Under the pieces are notes generated by a model. That model did not search any database. It saw only the letters and a list, made by a program, of their open reading frames with translations, and was not told the origin of the DNA. The position numbers and the translations under genes are program-made. From Quadrisphaera granulorum (GTDB lineage: Bacteria > Actinomycetota > Actinomycetes > Actinomycetales > Quadrisphaeraceae), in NCBI RefSeq assembly GCF_003149145.1, contig NZ_QGDQ01000027.1, positions 1 to 64,000 on the forward strand: a DNA stretch of 64,000 nt, in the 5' to 3' direction. Shown here piece after piece: positions 1-7,968 of the stretch (positions are counted from its first letter, which is position 1; the number at the start of each line of letters is the position of its first letter).

Positions 1-713
1 ACCTGCGCTTGCGTCGACCACGCCGTCCACCCCAGCGCGGGAGCCAGTTCGGCGACCAAGTCCTCCAACCCCGCAGCAGCCACAGCGTCGGCGTGGCGCT
101 GGAACGCCGCACCCACCCCCTCACCCACACCCTCACCCTCGTTGTCGTTGTCGCTGTCGCTGTCGGGGATCGGGGTGGGGCCGCGGCGGGCGCGGCGGTA
201 GATCGGGGCCAGGGCGGCCAGGTCACGGATCCGGTTGGCGTGGGCAGCGCCGATGATCTCTTGCCCGGCGCGCATCCGCGTCAGCAGCAGGGCCGCGGCC
301 GCGACCTCTTCCCGTTCAGCGCGTACCGCCGCCACCGCCGCCCAGGTCGCGGGCTCGCACGTGCTCAGCCAGGTGCAGAAGGCGGCGACGGCGGTGTCGG
401 TGACCTCATCGGGACCGGGCAGGGCACGCAGGTGCTCATCGAGGTGGTCATAGACCGCGGCCAGTTCGGTCTGGGTCAGGCCCGCCGGGCCGGGCAGGCC
501 ACCGGCGGCTGCGGTGGCGCGGCGGGCGTGGTGGTGACGTTCGGTGCGGGGACCGCGCATCGGTGGCCGGTTCAGCACTCCGGGGATGCGGACGCGGCGG
601 TGGGTGCGCCGCGGTGGGCGCGCAGGCAGCTCCGACAGCTCACCGGACGGCTCAGCAGAGGAGTCGGCGGGGGCTGTTTCCTCCTGCCCGCTACTCGGTT
701 CTGCGCCGTCCAT
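1..713 (-). CDS. DUF222/HNH-type endonuclease-like protein, N-terminal part (truncated by window edge)
   Basis: This reading frame starts at an ATG (711-713) and stays open through the left edge, so only the first ~237 residues are visible. An acidic/basic unstructured head (rich in E, S, P, then R and H) precedes a helical region with an LTQTELAAVYDHLDEHL stretch and an AELAPALGWTAW-like segment, which resembles the N-terminal DUF222 domain of the large actinobacterial DUF222-HNH family. The catalytic HNH motif would lie beyond the edge and is not seen. Near residues 183-202 a run of DS, DN, EG and VG dipeptides comes from simple DNA repeats. Family members are multicopy 13E12/REP-like proteins whose role is unknown; nuclease activity is inferred only from the usual HNH domain. 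No clear ribosome binding site precedes the ATG. Confidence 0.65.
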   Translation of the reverse strand, partial: MDGAEPSSGQEETAPADSSAEPSGELSELPARPPRRTHRRVRIPGVLNRPPMRGPRTERHHHARRATAAAGGLPGPAGLTQTELAAVYDHLDEHLRALPGPDEVTDTAVAAFCTWLSTCEPATWAAVAAVRAEREEVAAAALLLTRMRAGQEIIGAAHANRIRDLAALAPIYRRARRGPTPIPDSDSDNDNEGEGVGEGVGAAFQRHADAVAAAGLEDLVAELAPALGWTAWSTQAQ

Positions 714-893
714 GCCGGCAAGCCTATCGCACAGGTGTTCGATCAGACAACCCCCAGTGGGGCTGTGACCTGGGCTGATGTGGTTTCAGGCGCGGACGCG
801 CAGCCCTCGGGGGGTGGCCGTGAACCCTGCTGTCTCCAACGCCGCCCAAGCCGGCGGACGGCCGCCTAGCGCGGACGCACTTACTGTGAGGGG

Positions 894-2060
894 GTGACCG
901 TCGCGCTGGGAATCCCCCGTCGCCGCACCACGGCGCCCGCGGAGCCTGGGACCGCGAGCATGCCGATGCTGCCCGCGGACCGCCCGCCGGTCGCCGCCGT
1001 CCCCGGGTTGCTGGACCGGCACGGTCGCACCGCCACAGACCTGCGCGTCAGCCTCACCGACCGCTGCAACCTGCGCTGCACCTACTGCATGCCCCCCGAA
1101 GGCCTGGACTGGACCCCCGCCAGCCAGCTCCTCAGCGACGAGGAAGTCATCCGCCTCATCACCATCGCCGTGACCCACCTCGGCATCACCGAAGTCCGCT
1201 TCACCGGCGGCGAGCCACTGCTGCGCAGAGGCCTCGAGAGCATCGTCGCGGCGACGTCAGCCCTGCGCACAGCACACGGCTCCGCCCCGGAAACCTCCCT
1301 GACCACCAACGCCCTCGGACTCACCCGCCGCGCCGCTGGCTTGGCGCAGGCAGGTCTGACCCGCGTCAACGCCTCCCTGGACACCCTCCAACCCGAGCGC
1401 TTCGCGCGGATCACCCACCGCGACCGCCTCCCCGACGTCCTCGCCGGCCTGCGCGCCGCCGCCGACGCCGGCCTCGGCCCGATCAAGGTCAACGCGGTGC
1501 TGTTGCGCGGCATCAACGACGACGAAGCCCCCGACCTGCTCACCTGGGCGCTGCGCGAGGGCTACCAGCTGCGGTTCATCGAGCAGATGCCCCTGGACCC
1601 GCACGGCGCCTGGGACCGCTCCCAGATGATCGACGCCGACCAGATCCTCACCTCCCTGGCCGCCCGCTTCGACCTGACCCCCGAGCCGAGCTCCGTACGC
1701 GGCTCCTCCCCGGCGGAGCTGTGGCACGTACGACCCCTGGGAGCCGTCCAAGATGAGGACGACGACGAGCCGCGCGGCACCGTCGGCGTCATCGCCTCGG
1801 TGACGCGCCCGTTCTGCGCCGACTGCGACCGCACCCGCCTGACCGCCGACGGGCAGGTCCGCGAGTGTCTGTTCGGTTCCCGCGAGCACGACCTGCGCTC
1901 CCTGCTGCGCTGCGGCGCCACTGACGCCCAGCTAGCTGACGTCTGGCGTGCGGCGATGTGGGGCAAGGTCGCCGGGCACGGCAGCGATGACCCCGCCGCC
2001 GTCGGGTTCGACCAGCAGGCTCCCCAGCCGACGCGCCCGATGAGCGCGATCGGTGGCTGA
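894..2060 (+). CDS. moaA: GTP 3',8-cyclase MoaA (molybdopterin biosynthesis)
   Basis: Radical-SAM enzyme that turns GTP into 3',8-cyclo-7,8-dihydro-GTP, the first step of molybdenum cofactor synthesis. The SAM-type iron-sulfur cluster motif CNLRCTYC puts cysteines at 58, 62 and 65. The second cluster is supplied by Cys308, Cys311 and Cys325 (FCADCDRTR ... CLFG). A TGGEPLLR motif lies near residue 104, and the protein ends in the conserved GG (MSAIGG). At 388 residues it is slightly long because of an N-terminal extension; GTG 894 follows a GAGGGG stretch, while an internal ATG at 960 would give a more usual length. The last 8 bases overlap moaD, which implies translational coupling. moaE lies 4.5 kb away on the other strand. 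Confidence 0.96.
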   Translation: MTVALGIPRRRTTAPAEPGTASMPMLPADRPPVAAVPGLLDRHGRTATDLRVSLTDRCNLRCTYCMPPEGLDWTPASQLLSDEEVIRLITIAVTHLGITEVRFTGGEPLLRRGLESIVAATSALRTAHGSAPETSLTTNALGLTRRAAGLAQAGLTRVNASLDTLQPERFARITHRDRLPDVLAGLRAAADAGLGPIKVNAVLLRGINDDEAPDLLTWALREGYQLRFIEQMPLDPHGAWDRSQMIDADQILTSLAARFDLTPEPSSVRGSSPAELWHVRPLGAVQDEDDDEPRGTVGVIASVTRPFCADCDRTRLTADGQVRECLFGSREHDLRSLLRCGATDAQLADVWRAAMWGKVAGHGSDDPAAVGFDQQAPQPTRPMSAIGG

Positions 2061-2322
2061 GGTGGAACTGCTGGTGCGCTACTTCGCCGGCGCCGCGGCT
2101 GCAGCGGGCACCGACGAGGAAGTGGTGCAGATTGCTGTGGGTGCCACCGCTGAGGACCTCCTCGCCGTACTGGCCGGACGGCATCCGCGTCTGGTCCCGG
2201 TGCTCGAGGTCGCCAGCCTGCTCGCTGACGAGCTCGTGGTCCGCGACCGCACAGCGGCGCTGGCGACCACAGCCGGACGGCGGCTGCAGGTCGACGTGCT
2301 GCCGCCCTTCGCCGGCGGCTGA
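2053..2322 (+). CDS. moaD: Molybdopterin synthase small subunit MoaD
   Basis: An 89-residue ubiquitin-fold sulfur carrier that ends in the diagnostic Gly-Gly (PPFAGG). In the family this C-terminus is adenylated and thiocarboxylated and donates sulfur to precursor Z within the MoaD-MoaE synthase. It begins MAEVELLVRYFAGAA, typical of MoaD/ThiS proteins. The GTG start at 2053 overlaps the moaA stop (8-base overlap), so the two are probably one operon. The gene ends 7 bases before a convergent gene on the minus strand. Confidence 0.93.
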   Translation: MAEVELLVRYFAGAAAAAGTDEEVVQIAVGATAEDLLAVLAGRHPRLVPVLEVASLLADELVVRDRTAALATTAGRRLQVDVLPPFAGG

Positions 2323-2329
2323 CGTCGCC

Positions 2330-2704
2330 TCACGAGGAGGGTGAGTCGGTCGCGCTGGCTGACGTCTCCTGCAGCGGGCTCGGCTCGCTGGTCGCAGTGG
2401 TTGAGGTGGTCGCGCTGGCCGAGGTGGCTGCCGTGGCCGGGGCAGTAGCGGTCGGAGCAGTAGCGGTCGGGGTGGGCGCCGCGGACTGCGTCGCGGACTG
2501 CGTTGCGACAGCTGTCGCCGTCACTGTCGGGCTCGCGCTCGGGCGTTCCACCTCGCCCCAGGTGCCCGCGGTGACGGTCACTCGTTCCACCGCCGTGGCG
2601 CTGAGGGTCGCCCCGGTGGTCCCGGACCCCGCGGCGGTGGCGACCACCCCCAGGGCAGCCACCGCCAGCACCCCGGGTACCGCAGTCCGGCGACGGAACG
2701 TCAT
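2330..2704 (-). CDS. Small secreted protein with SipW-type signal region and Ser/Thr/Ala-rich tail
   Basis: A 124-residue protein starting MTFRRRTAVPGVLAVAALG. The hydrophobic segment (about 10-28) is followed by TTGATLSATAVERVTVTAGTW, a pattern like the processing region of SipW-dependent substrates, where a G-x-x-A-x-x-x-x-T core precedes an N/V-T-F/V-x-AGT motif. Residues after about 55 are a low-complexity tail of Ser, Thr, Ala and Pro, encoded by short tandem DNA repeats (15-bp units at 2442-2471 and 12-bp units near 2480-2503). Its ATG overlaps the stop of the SipW-type peptidase gene (ATGA), so it is the last cistron of the operon beginning with the sensor kinase. The likely role is a minor cell-surface or fibre-associated subunit (inference). 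The precise function is unknown. Confidence 0.72.
   Translation of the reverse strand: MTFRRRTAVPGVLAVAALGVVATAAGSGTTGATLSATAVERVTVTAGTWGEVERPSASPTVTATAVATQSATQSAAPTPTATAPTATAPATAATSASATTSTTATSEPSPLQETSASATDSPSS
2442..2503. repeat. Short tandem repeats within secreted-protein tail
   Basis: Two 15-bp copies of GCAGTAGCGGTCGGR (2442-2456 and 2457-2471) are followed by two near-identical 12-bp units of GCGGACTGCGTY near 2480-2503. On the minus strand they encode the repeating T/A/P/Q/S tail of the small SipW-type substrate. All units are multiples of three, so copy-number changes would keep the frame. Confidence 0.75.
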
Positions 2705-3597
2705 GGTGAACCGGGCCCCAGCGGCGCGGCGAGAGGGCCGCTGCGCTGCACGTCCACCGGGGCGAGGGCGCGCAGCTGCGACACCGCCTCGTGGACGACG
2801 GCGGGTGCCGCGGTGACCGCCACGCTGACCGTGCTGTCGGTGCTGGCGATGACGGTGCCGGCGTGTTCCTCGAGCACGTGCTCCAGGGCGTCCGCGTCGA
2901 GTCCCCCGGCGACGTGCAGCGTCACCACGGCCAACTCGCGGCTGGCCGTGCGACCGGTCCACCCCGGGATGGGCTCGGTAGCCGCCGAGGCCAGGCGGGC
3001 GCGACGCCGCTCGCGGGCGACACCGGCCACCTGGCACACGGCGTAGACGAGCAGCCCGGCGCCGGCCAGGAGCAGGGCGAGCCCCCGCTGGGGCACACCG
3101 CCGGCGCTGCCGCTCAGCAGGTTGCTCACCCAGCCGACCCACGGCACGGAGTACCAGAGTCGGCCTCGGACGGCGCTGGCCGGCACGGGCTGGTCGTCGT
3201 CGTCGTTCGCGTCGCCCCGGGTGGTGAGTTCCACTGCCCCGGAGGCGTCGTGACCGATCGCCACGACACGGTGGGTGATGAGCGATCCGCCACCGGCCAC
3301 CTCGTACGTGACCACGTCGCCGATGTGCAGCGCGCCCGCCTCGACGGGCCGCACCACCGCCACCGACCCCGCGGGCATCCCCGGCGCCATGCTGCCGGTG
3401 AGCACCACGAGCGATGTCGCCCCCGTCAGACGGGGCACGACGACGACGGCGGCGAGCGCCGCGAGCACGCACAGCAGCACGCCGACCGCGAGCGCGGTGG
3501 CAGCCGCGCGGGCGGGTCGGCGTGCTGCCGCGGGCCGCCGGGACGCGGCGGGCACCGCGCAGTGGCGCCCGGTGCGCGCGGGCGTGGCCGGCGCCAT
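2701..3597 (-). CDS. Signal peptidase I, SipW/ER type, with C-terminal extension
   Basis: A membrane serine protease of the archaeal/ER-like SipW branch. A transmembrane segment (about 32-56) precedes the nucleophile motif LTGSMAPGM (Ser69). ITHRVV supplies His109, replacing the Lys of the ordinary bacterial type, and TRGDAN gives the conserved Asp129. A second membrane segment lies near 172-194. Residues 200-298 are an unusual soluble extension with a beta-alpha pattern that is not part of the usual SipW core. The gene sits 3 bp after a TasA-like gene and overlaps a second small substrate gene by 4 bp, exactly the arrangement expected for a dedicated peptidase. It presumably removes the signal peptides of those two neighbours. 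Confidence 0.9.
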   Translation of the reverse strand: MAPATPARTGRHCAVPAASRRPAAARRPARAAATALAVGVLLCVLAALAAVVVVPRLTGATSLVVLTGSMAPGMPAGSVAVVRPVEAGALHIGDVVTYEVAGGGSLITHRVVAIGHDASGAVELTTRGDANDDDDQPVPASAVRGRLWYSVPWVGWVSNLLSGSAGGVPQRGLALLLAGAGLLVYAVCQVAGVARERRRARLASAATEPIPGWTGRTASRELAVVTLHVAGGLDADALEHVLEEHAGTVIASTDSTVSVAVTAAPAVVHEAVSQLRALAPVDVQRSGPLAAPLGPGSP

Positions 3598-3600
3598 CGG

Positions 3601-4410
3601 TCAGGCCGTCGGGGAAGCGCTGCTCGTCGCGGGAGACGTGGCGGTGCTGGCCGCGGGAGACGGCGCCGCCGCCACGACCTGCGCGAGCCGCAGGCGGACG
3701 TCGAAGCTGGAGGTGTCCGACTGCACGGCGTTGTTGTCGTCGCGCAGCGGCAGCGTGAGCGTGAGGCGAACGCAGGCCGCCGTCGCCGGGGGCACCGGGG
3801 CCAGACCGGAGAAGTCGAAGTAGCGGGGCCCGTTCACCACGGCCGCCAGCGAGTCGGGGGCCGGCAGGTAGGTCTCGACCACGGTGGAGGTGGTCGTCGA
3901 GCCAGGCTTCGTGACGATCTTGGTGGTGGTCACGGGGGCGGTCGGCAGGGGACCGACGAGCACACCGGGGCCTCCGGCGGTGGCGGCCGGGCAGCGTGCG
4001 TCGACGTTCTTGCCGGCGACGGCGGGGAACGCGACCGCGGAGATCAGCGCCTGGTTGGACAGGTCTCCGAACTTGCCGGAGTTGCTGTCGCAGTCGTCGT
4101 CGAACTGCTTCTCGTCGCCGCTGCAGCCGTTCTCGCGGTCCACGAGGTTGGCCAGCTCCGCGCCGAGGGAGGCGGGGGTGGCGCTCTTGTTCTCCACGAG
4201 GAAGGTCTGGGAGACGCCGGCGCCGCCGGGCACGAGCGAGCCGCTGCTGGCGGAGCCGGCGCTGGCCACGCCCACGGAGAAGCTGGCGGCGGAGACGCGG
4301 GACGCCTCGACGGTGCTGGTCGAGGAGAAGGCGGCGTACGTGGTGCCTGCGCCGAGCAGCGCGAGCGCGCCAGCTCCGGCCAGGGACGCCTTGAGGATGC
4401 GGCCGTTCAT
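3601..4410 (-). CDS. TasA/CalY-like secreted protein (SipW-dependent type signal)
   Basis: A 269-residue secreted protein. The N-terminus (MNGRILKASLAGAGALALLG then AGTTYAAFSSTST) is the signature of SipW-dependent substrates, where a hydrophobic stretch is followed by YAxF and a Ser/Thr-rich segment. The mature part has beta-rich character, acidic patches and several Cys (one pair near CSGDEKQFDDDCDS, another in DARCPAAT and TAACVRLTL). It ends in a low-complexity tail of P, A, S and T. In Firmicutes the TasA/CalY family forms extracellular fibres; a similar surface-polymer role here is inference. It is followed directly by its probable peptidase and preceded by a LuxR-type response regulator, suggesting two-component control of a surface structure. 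Confidence 0.8.
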   Translation of the reverse strand: MNGRILKASLAGAGALALLGAGTTYAAFSSTSTVEASRVSAASFSVGVASAGSASSGSLVPGGAGVSQTFLVENKSATPASLGAELANLVDRENGCSGDEKQFDDDCDSNSGKFGDLSNQALISAVAFPAVAGKNVDARCPAATAGGPGVLVGPLPTAPVTTTKIVTKPGSTTTSTVVETYLPAPDSLAAVVNGPRYFDFSGLAPVPPATAACVRLTLTLPLRDDNNAVQSDTSSFDVRLRLAQVVAAAPSPAASTATSPATSSASPTA

Positions 4411-4472
4411 CGGGCCTCCTGGTGTGCGCCCGATCGGGCGGCGCGGGTCGTTCCCGCGCAGTACCGCCAGCG

Positions 4473-5153
4473 TCAGGCGCGGCGGCGCATCCGGTCATCG
4501 TCGAAATCGATGAAACCCGCCCGGCGGGCGGCCGCGGCGGCGGCCAGCTGAGAGCGCACGCCGAGCTTGGTGAGCACGGCACGGATCTGGGTGCGCACGG
4601 TCGCCTCGGACACGCAGGCGTCGCGGGCGATATCCGCGGCGGGCACGCCGTCGACGAGGGCGTCGAGCACCGCCTGCTCGCGCGGGGTGAGGGAGCGGAA
4701 CGGGGCCAGTGCGCGGTCGGCGGCGGCAGCGGCGTGCAGCAGGGCGGCCCTCTGTGCGGGGGTGTGCAGGTCGGCCCCCGCGGCGGCGCGTTCTACAGCG
4801 CTCACGACGTCGGGCAAGGGCCGCTGCTTCGAGACCACCCCGCGGGCGCCGGCACGCAGGCAGCGGCCCCACCGGGCAGGGTCTTCCTCGGCAGTGAGCA
4901 CCAGGACGGGGACGGCGGGAGCGAGGCGGCGTAGCAGTCGATCGCCACCGGCCGGGTCGCGCGCGCCAAGGTGGAGGTCGAGGACGACGACGTCGGGCGG
5001 CTGTGAGGCGAGCTCTGCCACGAGCGCAGCGTCGTCCGGTGACGTGGACAGCGCCGGCAGCTCGGGGCGGTGGCCGACGGCCGCGAGAGCGGCGGCAAGC
5101 GCCTGGGAGAGCAGCTGGTGGTCGTCGAGCAGCGCGACGCGCAGGCCGCTCAC
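4473..5153 (-). CDS. LuxR/NarL-family response regulator
   Basis: A 226-residue DNA-binding response regulator. The receiver domain has Asp10-Asp11, the phospho-acceptor Asp59 (VVVLDLHLG) and Lys109 (VVSKQRP). The LuxR-type helix-turn-helix occupies about 153-210 (LTPREQAVLDALVDG ... SEATVRTQIRAVLTKLGV). Its ATG overlaps the stop of the histidine kinase gene by 4 bp, so kinase and regulator are co-translated. The next gene, 62 bp downstream, is the TasA-like protein, the most obvious candidate target of the pair. Confidence 0.93.
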   Translation of the reverse strand: MSGLRVALLDDHQLLSQALAAALAAVGHRPELPALSTSPDDAALVAELASQPPDVVVLDLHLGARDPAGGDRLLRRLAPAVPVLVLTAEEDPARWGRCLRAGARGVVSKQRPLPDVVSAVERAAAGADLHTPAQRAALLHAAAAADRALAPFRSLTPREQAVLDALVDGVPAADIARDACVSEATVRTQIRAVLTKLGVRSQLAAAAAARRAGFIDFDDDRMRRRA

Positions 5154-6490
5154 CGGGCGAGCGTCCGCTCGGGTCGGGGTGCCGTGGCGGCGCCGGCGGG
5201 CAGGCGGAGTTCGAAGGTCGCCCCGCGGTCGGACTCGAGCAAGCGCAGCGAGCCCCCGTCGGCCTCGGCGAGGAGCTGCGCGGAGGCCAGGCCGAGCCCC
5301 GTGCTGGTGGGGTCGGCGGTGACGCCGGCGGTGAAGAGGCTGGTGTGCAGGGGGGCGGGCACGCCGGGGCCGTCGTCGGTGACGGTGAGCACCGCGGACT
5401 GCCCACCGGGCTCGGTGCTGACGGCGACGCTCAGGTGCACGGCCGCCCCGGGCGCGTGGCGCTGGGCGTTGTCGAGGAGGTTGGCGACGACGCGGCGCAC
5501 GGCGTCTTCACTGCCGAGCGCGAGCACCGGCGGTCCGGGCTGGGGGCCAGTGACCCGCAGACCGCGGGCCCGCCAGGCCGTGACCACCGGATCAGCGGCG
5601 GAGCGCAGGTCGACGACGCCGGGCGTTCCTGTGGGCGGCGGGGCTGCGTCGGCGAGGAGGCGCTCCACGCGGTGGAGCTCCTCGTGGACGGCTACCACGA
5701 GGTCGCGGCGGGTGGCGCCGGGCAGCACCGCGGGCTGCTCCCCCGTGAGGACGGCGCTGGCTGCGCGGACCGCGGCGAGCGCGCTGCGGGCGTCGTGACG
5801 GCGCAGGCGGTCCTCTGCGAGGTCGGCGGCCCACCGTTGCTGCCCGGCGACGGCCCGCAACCCCCTCACCTGCTGGGCGCGCAGCGCGGCCCGCAGGCTG
5901 GCCAGGGCACCGCACAGCGCAGCCCCGCCGGTGGCGCCCAGGGCGGCCGGCCACAGCAGCGGCCAGGGCGCAGCGGCCAGCCCGTCGGGCGCCGGCCAGG
6001 GAGACCATCCGGCGCCCGTGAGCAGAGCGGCTCCCGCGCCGGCGGCGAGCACGAGCCCGCTACTGCCGAGCAGCGCTGCGCCCGGCCGCAGGTCGGTGCG
6101 GACGGCAGCAGCGCGGCGCGCGGCGCGGGCGTGGGGGGCGGCGGCCAGCAGGCCCGCTGCCAGCGCAACGGCCGTGACCGGTGCTGTGGCCTCCGGCGCG
6201 GCGACACCGCTGCTGAGCCACGCGGTGAGGGGACCGACCCCACCGGCGAGGGCCAGGGCCAGCGCGGCGTGCGCGGGTCTGCTGCGCCCGCCGACGCGCC
6301 AGGCGCACAGCAGCAGGACCGTGGCGATCACGAGGGGTGCGACGGCCACCGCAGCGGCCACCGGCGGATCTGGCGCCACGGCGGCGATGCCCGTCGCGCC
6401 GACAGCCCCCGCTGCGGCGCTCTGAGCGAGCTGTCGGGCAGGAACGGGCTTCTCGGGCACGGCAGCCCGGCGATCGGGGCCGCAGTACAT
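5150..6490 (-). CDS. Membrane sensor histidine kinase
   Basis: A 446-residue sensor kinase when started at ATG 6488-6490, chosen because GGAGGG lies five bases upstream; a longer in-frame start at 6538 lacks such support. The protein begins MYCGPDRRAAVPEKP, a cysteine-containing GPDRR motif seen at the start of some actinobacterial kinases, then carries about six or seven hydrophobic membrane segments. The phospho-acceptor region contains RLRRHDARSALAAVR. The ATPase part shows the N box (NLLDNAQRHAP), G1 (VTDDGPGVP) and G2 (STGLGLAS). It overlaps the response regulator gene by 4 bp. The stimulus is unknown; the lack of a large extracellular domain suggests sensing within or near the membrane. 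Confidence 0.9.
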   Translation of the reverse strand: MYCGPDRRAAVPEKPVPARQLAQSAAAGAVGATGIAAVAPDPPVAAAVAVAPLVIATVLLLCAWRVGGRSRPAHAALALALAGGVGPLTAWLSSGVAAPEATAPVTAVALAAGLLAAAPHARAARRAAAVRTDLRPGAALLGSSGLVLAAGAGAALLTGAGWSPWPAPDGLAAAPWPLLWPAALGATGGAALCGALASLRAALRAQQVRGLRAVAGQQRWAADLAEDRLRRHDARSALAAVRAASAVLTGEQPAVLPGATRRDLVVAVHEELHRVERLLADAAPPPTGTPGVVDLRSAADPVVTAWRARGLRVTGPQPGPPVLALGSEDAVRRVVANLLDNAQRHAPGAAVHLSVAVSTEPGGQSAVLTVTDDGPGVPAPLHTSLFTAGVTADPTSTGLGLASAQLLAEADGGSLRLLESDRGATFELRLPAGAATAPRPERTLAR

Positions 6491-6601
6491 CGGACCCTCC
6501 ACGATTCCCCTCCACCCCTTGAGGCGCATCCGCCACACCAGTCACAGGTGACGGTAGGGAGGGACGGCGATCAGGTCACGGAGGCGCGCCGCAACGAAAG
6601 A

Positions 6602-7066
6602 TCAGGGGCAGGCGACCCACTCGTCGGTGCCATCGGCGAGGAACTGGTGCTTCCACACCGGCAGGCGTTCCTTCACCTCGTCGACCAGGACGGCGGCCGC
6701 GGCGAACGCCTCCCTGCGGTGCGCCGCGGAGACCGCCACGGCCAGTGCTACCTCGCCGACCGCCAGCGGTCCGATCCGGTGGGAGACCGCGACGGCATCG
6801 ACGGGGTGGGCCGCCGTGACGTCGGCGACCACCTCGGCCAGCGTGCGGGCGGCGGTGGGGTGGGCCACGTAGACGAGGCGGTCCACCGCGGCGCCGTGGT
6901 CGTGGTCGCGCACGATGCCCGCGAAGGTCACGACGGCGCCCGCGGCGCGGGTCTGGACGAGGTCGGCATGCTCCGCGACGTCGAGCGGAGACTCGGTGAC
7001 CACGGCCAGCGCCACGCGGCGGGCGGGCTCGTCGAGGCGGTCGGGGGCGCCGGTGGGAGCTGTCAC
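6602..7066 (-). CDS. moaE: Molybdopterin synthase catalytic subunit MoaE
   Basis: Large subunit of molybdopterin synthase, which uses the MoaD thiocarboxylate to make the dithiolene of molybdopterin. The 154-residue protein carries the family hallmarks: FAGIVRDHDHG near 48, SHRIGPL near 95, and the catalytic segment VKERLPVWKHQF with Lys132 and Lys139, matching the two essential lysines of the family. GTG 7066 overlaps the stop of the upstream fusion gene by 4 bp. It works with the MoaD encoded at 2053-2322, although the two are in different operons separated by the kinase/SipW cluster. Confidence 0.95.
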   Translation of the reverse strand: MTAPTGAPDRLDEPARRVALAVVTESPLDVAEHADLVQTRAAGAVVTFAGIVRDHDHGAAVDRLVYVAHPTAARTLAEVVADVTAAHPVDAVAVSHRIGPLAVGEVALAVAVSAAHRREAFAAAAVLVDEVKERLPVWKHQFLADGTDEWVACP

Positions 7067-7959
7067 GGGGCCAGGGTAGGTCTGGTGTCGACGTCGGCCC
7101 CGTCGTCGAGGTCAGCGCACTCGACCAGTCGGGCGCCGGCGCTGCGCAGGTAGGGGCCTGCACCACGGTCCCCCCGGGCCGCGGCGGCCGCTGCCGACCA
7201 GTGCGCACGCCCGATGAGGACGGGGTGCCCGGGCCGCCCGGCGTAGGTGGCCCGCGCCAGCGCGGAGACGGGGCGGCCGGTGGAGGAACTGGCGCTCAGC
7301 ACCCTGCGCACCACGGCGGGGTGCAGGCCCGGTGTGTCGACGAGCGCCACGAGCGCGGTGGCCGACGGCGGCTCGTGAGCTGCGAGGGCGAGCAGGCCCG
7401 CGCGCAGGGACGCGCTCATGCCCTCCTCCCAGTGCTCGGCGACGACGACGGCGACCTCGCTGTCGACGGGCACCAGCTCGCGCGCGCGCTCGGCCTGCGC
7501 ACCGAGCACCACGAGCACCCGGTCGCAGCCGCCGTCGCGCAGCGCGCGGACACGCTGGACCAGCCACGGCTCGCCGTCGTCGTCGTGAGCCAGCGCCTTG
7601 GGTCCGCCGAAGCGGGTACCTGCGCCGGCGGCCAGCAGCAGACCGGTGGTGCCGGCCGGATCGGGCCAGTTCGGCCGGCGCCGGCGGACGCCCTCCCGCT
7701 TGGCGCGCTGGGTGACGCGGAGGCCGGAGGCCACGAGTCGGCGCGTGAGCTCGCGGCCTCCCACGGGCTGGGCACCTGCGGCGACGAGGGCGGGGACCAG
7801 GACGTCGGGGACGTCGTAGTGGTCGGCGTCGAAACTGCGCGCGGGCACGCCGGCGGCTCGGGCGAAGGCGTGCAGCTCGTCGAGGGAGGTGTCGCTGACG
7901 AGGTGCGCCCACAGGCGGCCGTGCGCGGGCCAGCGCGCGTCGTCGACCAGCACCGCCAC
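7063..7959 (-). CDS. DUF4031 - MobA/MocA-like nucleotidyltransferase fusion protein
   Basis: A two-domain protein of 298 residues. Residues 1-82 match the DUF4031 pattern (MAVLVDDARWPAHGRLWAHL, then DADHYDVP). Residues 104-298 are a nucleotidyltransferase of the MobA/MocA type with the signature LLLAAGAGTRFGGPKA (108-122) and a VALVDTPGLHP segment near 230, the position of the metal-binding VxxxDxP. MocA attaches CMP and MobA attaches GMP to molybdopterin; which is used here cannot be read from the sequence. The stop overlaps the moaE start by 4 bp, which supports a molybdenum cofactor role. It starts at GTG 7957-7959. The function of the DUF4031 part is unknown. Confidence 0.85.
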   Translation of the reverse strand: MAVLVDDARWPAHGRLWAHLVSDTSLDELHAFARAAGVPARSFDADHYDVPDVLVPALVAAGAQPVGGRELTRRLVASGLRVTQRAKREGVRRRRPNWPDPAGTTGLLLAAGAGTRFGGPKALAHDDDGEPWLVQRVRALRDGGCDRVLVVLGAQAERARELVPVDSEVAVVVAEHWEEGMSASLRAGLLALAAHEPPSATALVALVDTPGLHPAVVRRVLSASSSTGRPVSALARATYAGRPGHPVLIGRAHWSAAAAAARGDRGAGPYLRSAGARLVECADLDDGADVDTRPTLAP

Positions 7960-7968
7960 CGGGCGAGG

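Noticed and set aside
9-869. 286-codon plus-strand frame at the left edge
   Set aside because: It is antisense to the DUF222-like gene. Its composition is repetitive Gly/Arg/Val with no recognisable domain.
714-893. Possible molybdenum cofactor riboswitch before moaA
   Set aside because: The 180-bp leader was read for the Moco aptamer pattern, but no convincing conserved core or helix set was found.
2330-4582. 750-codon open frame on the minus strand
   Set aside because: It runs antisense or out of frame through the SipW- and TasA-like genes and has low-complexity Arg/Ala/Gly translation. Only its last 124 codons (2330-2704) look like a real gene.
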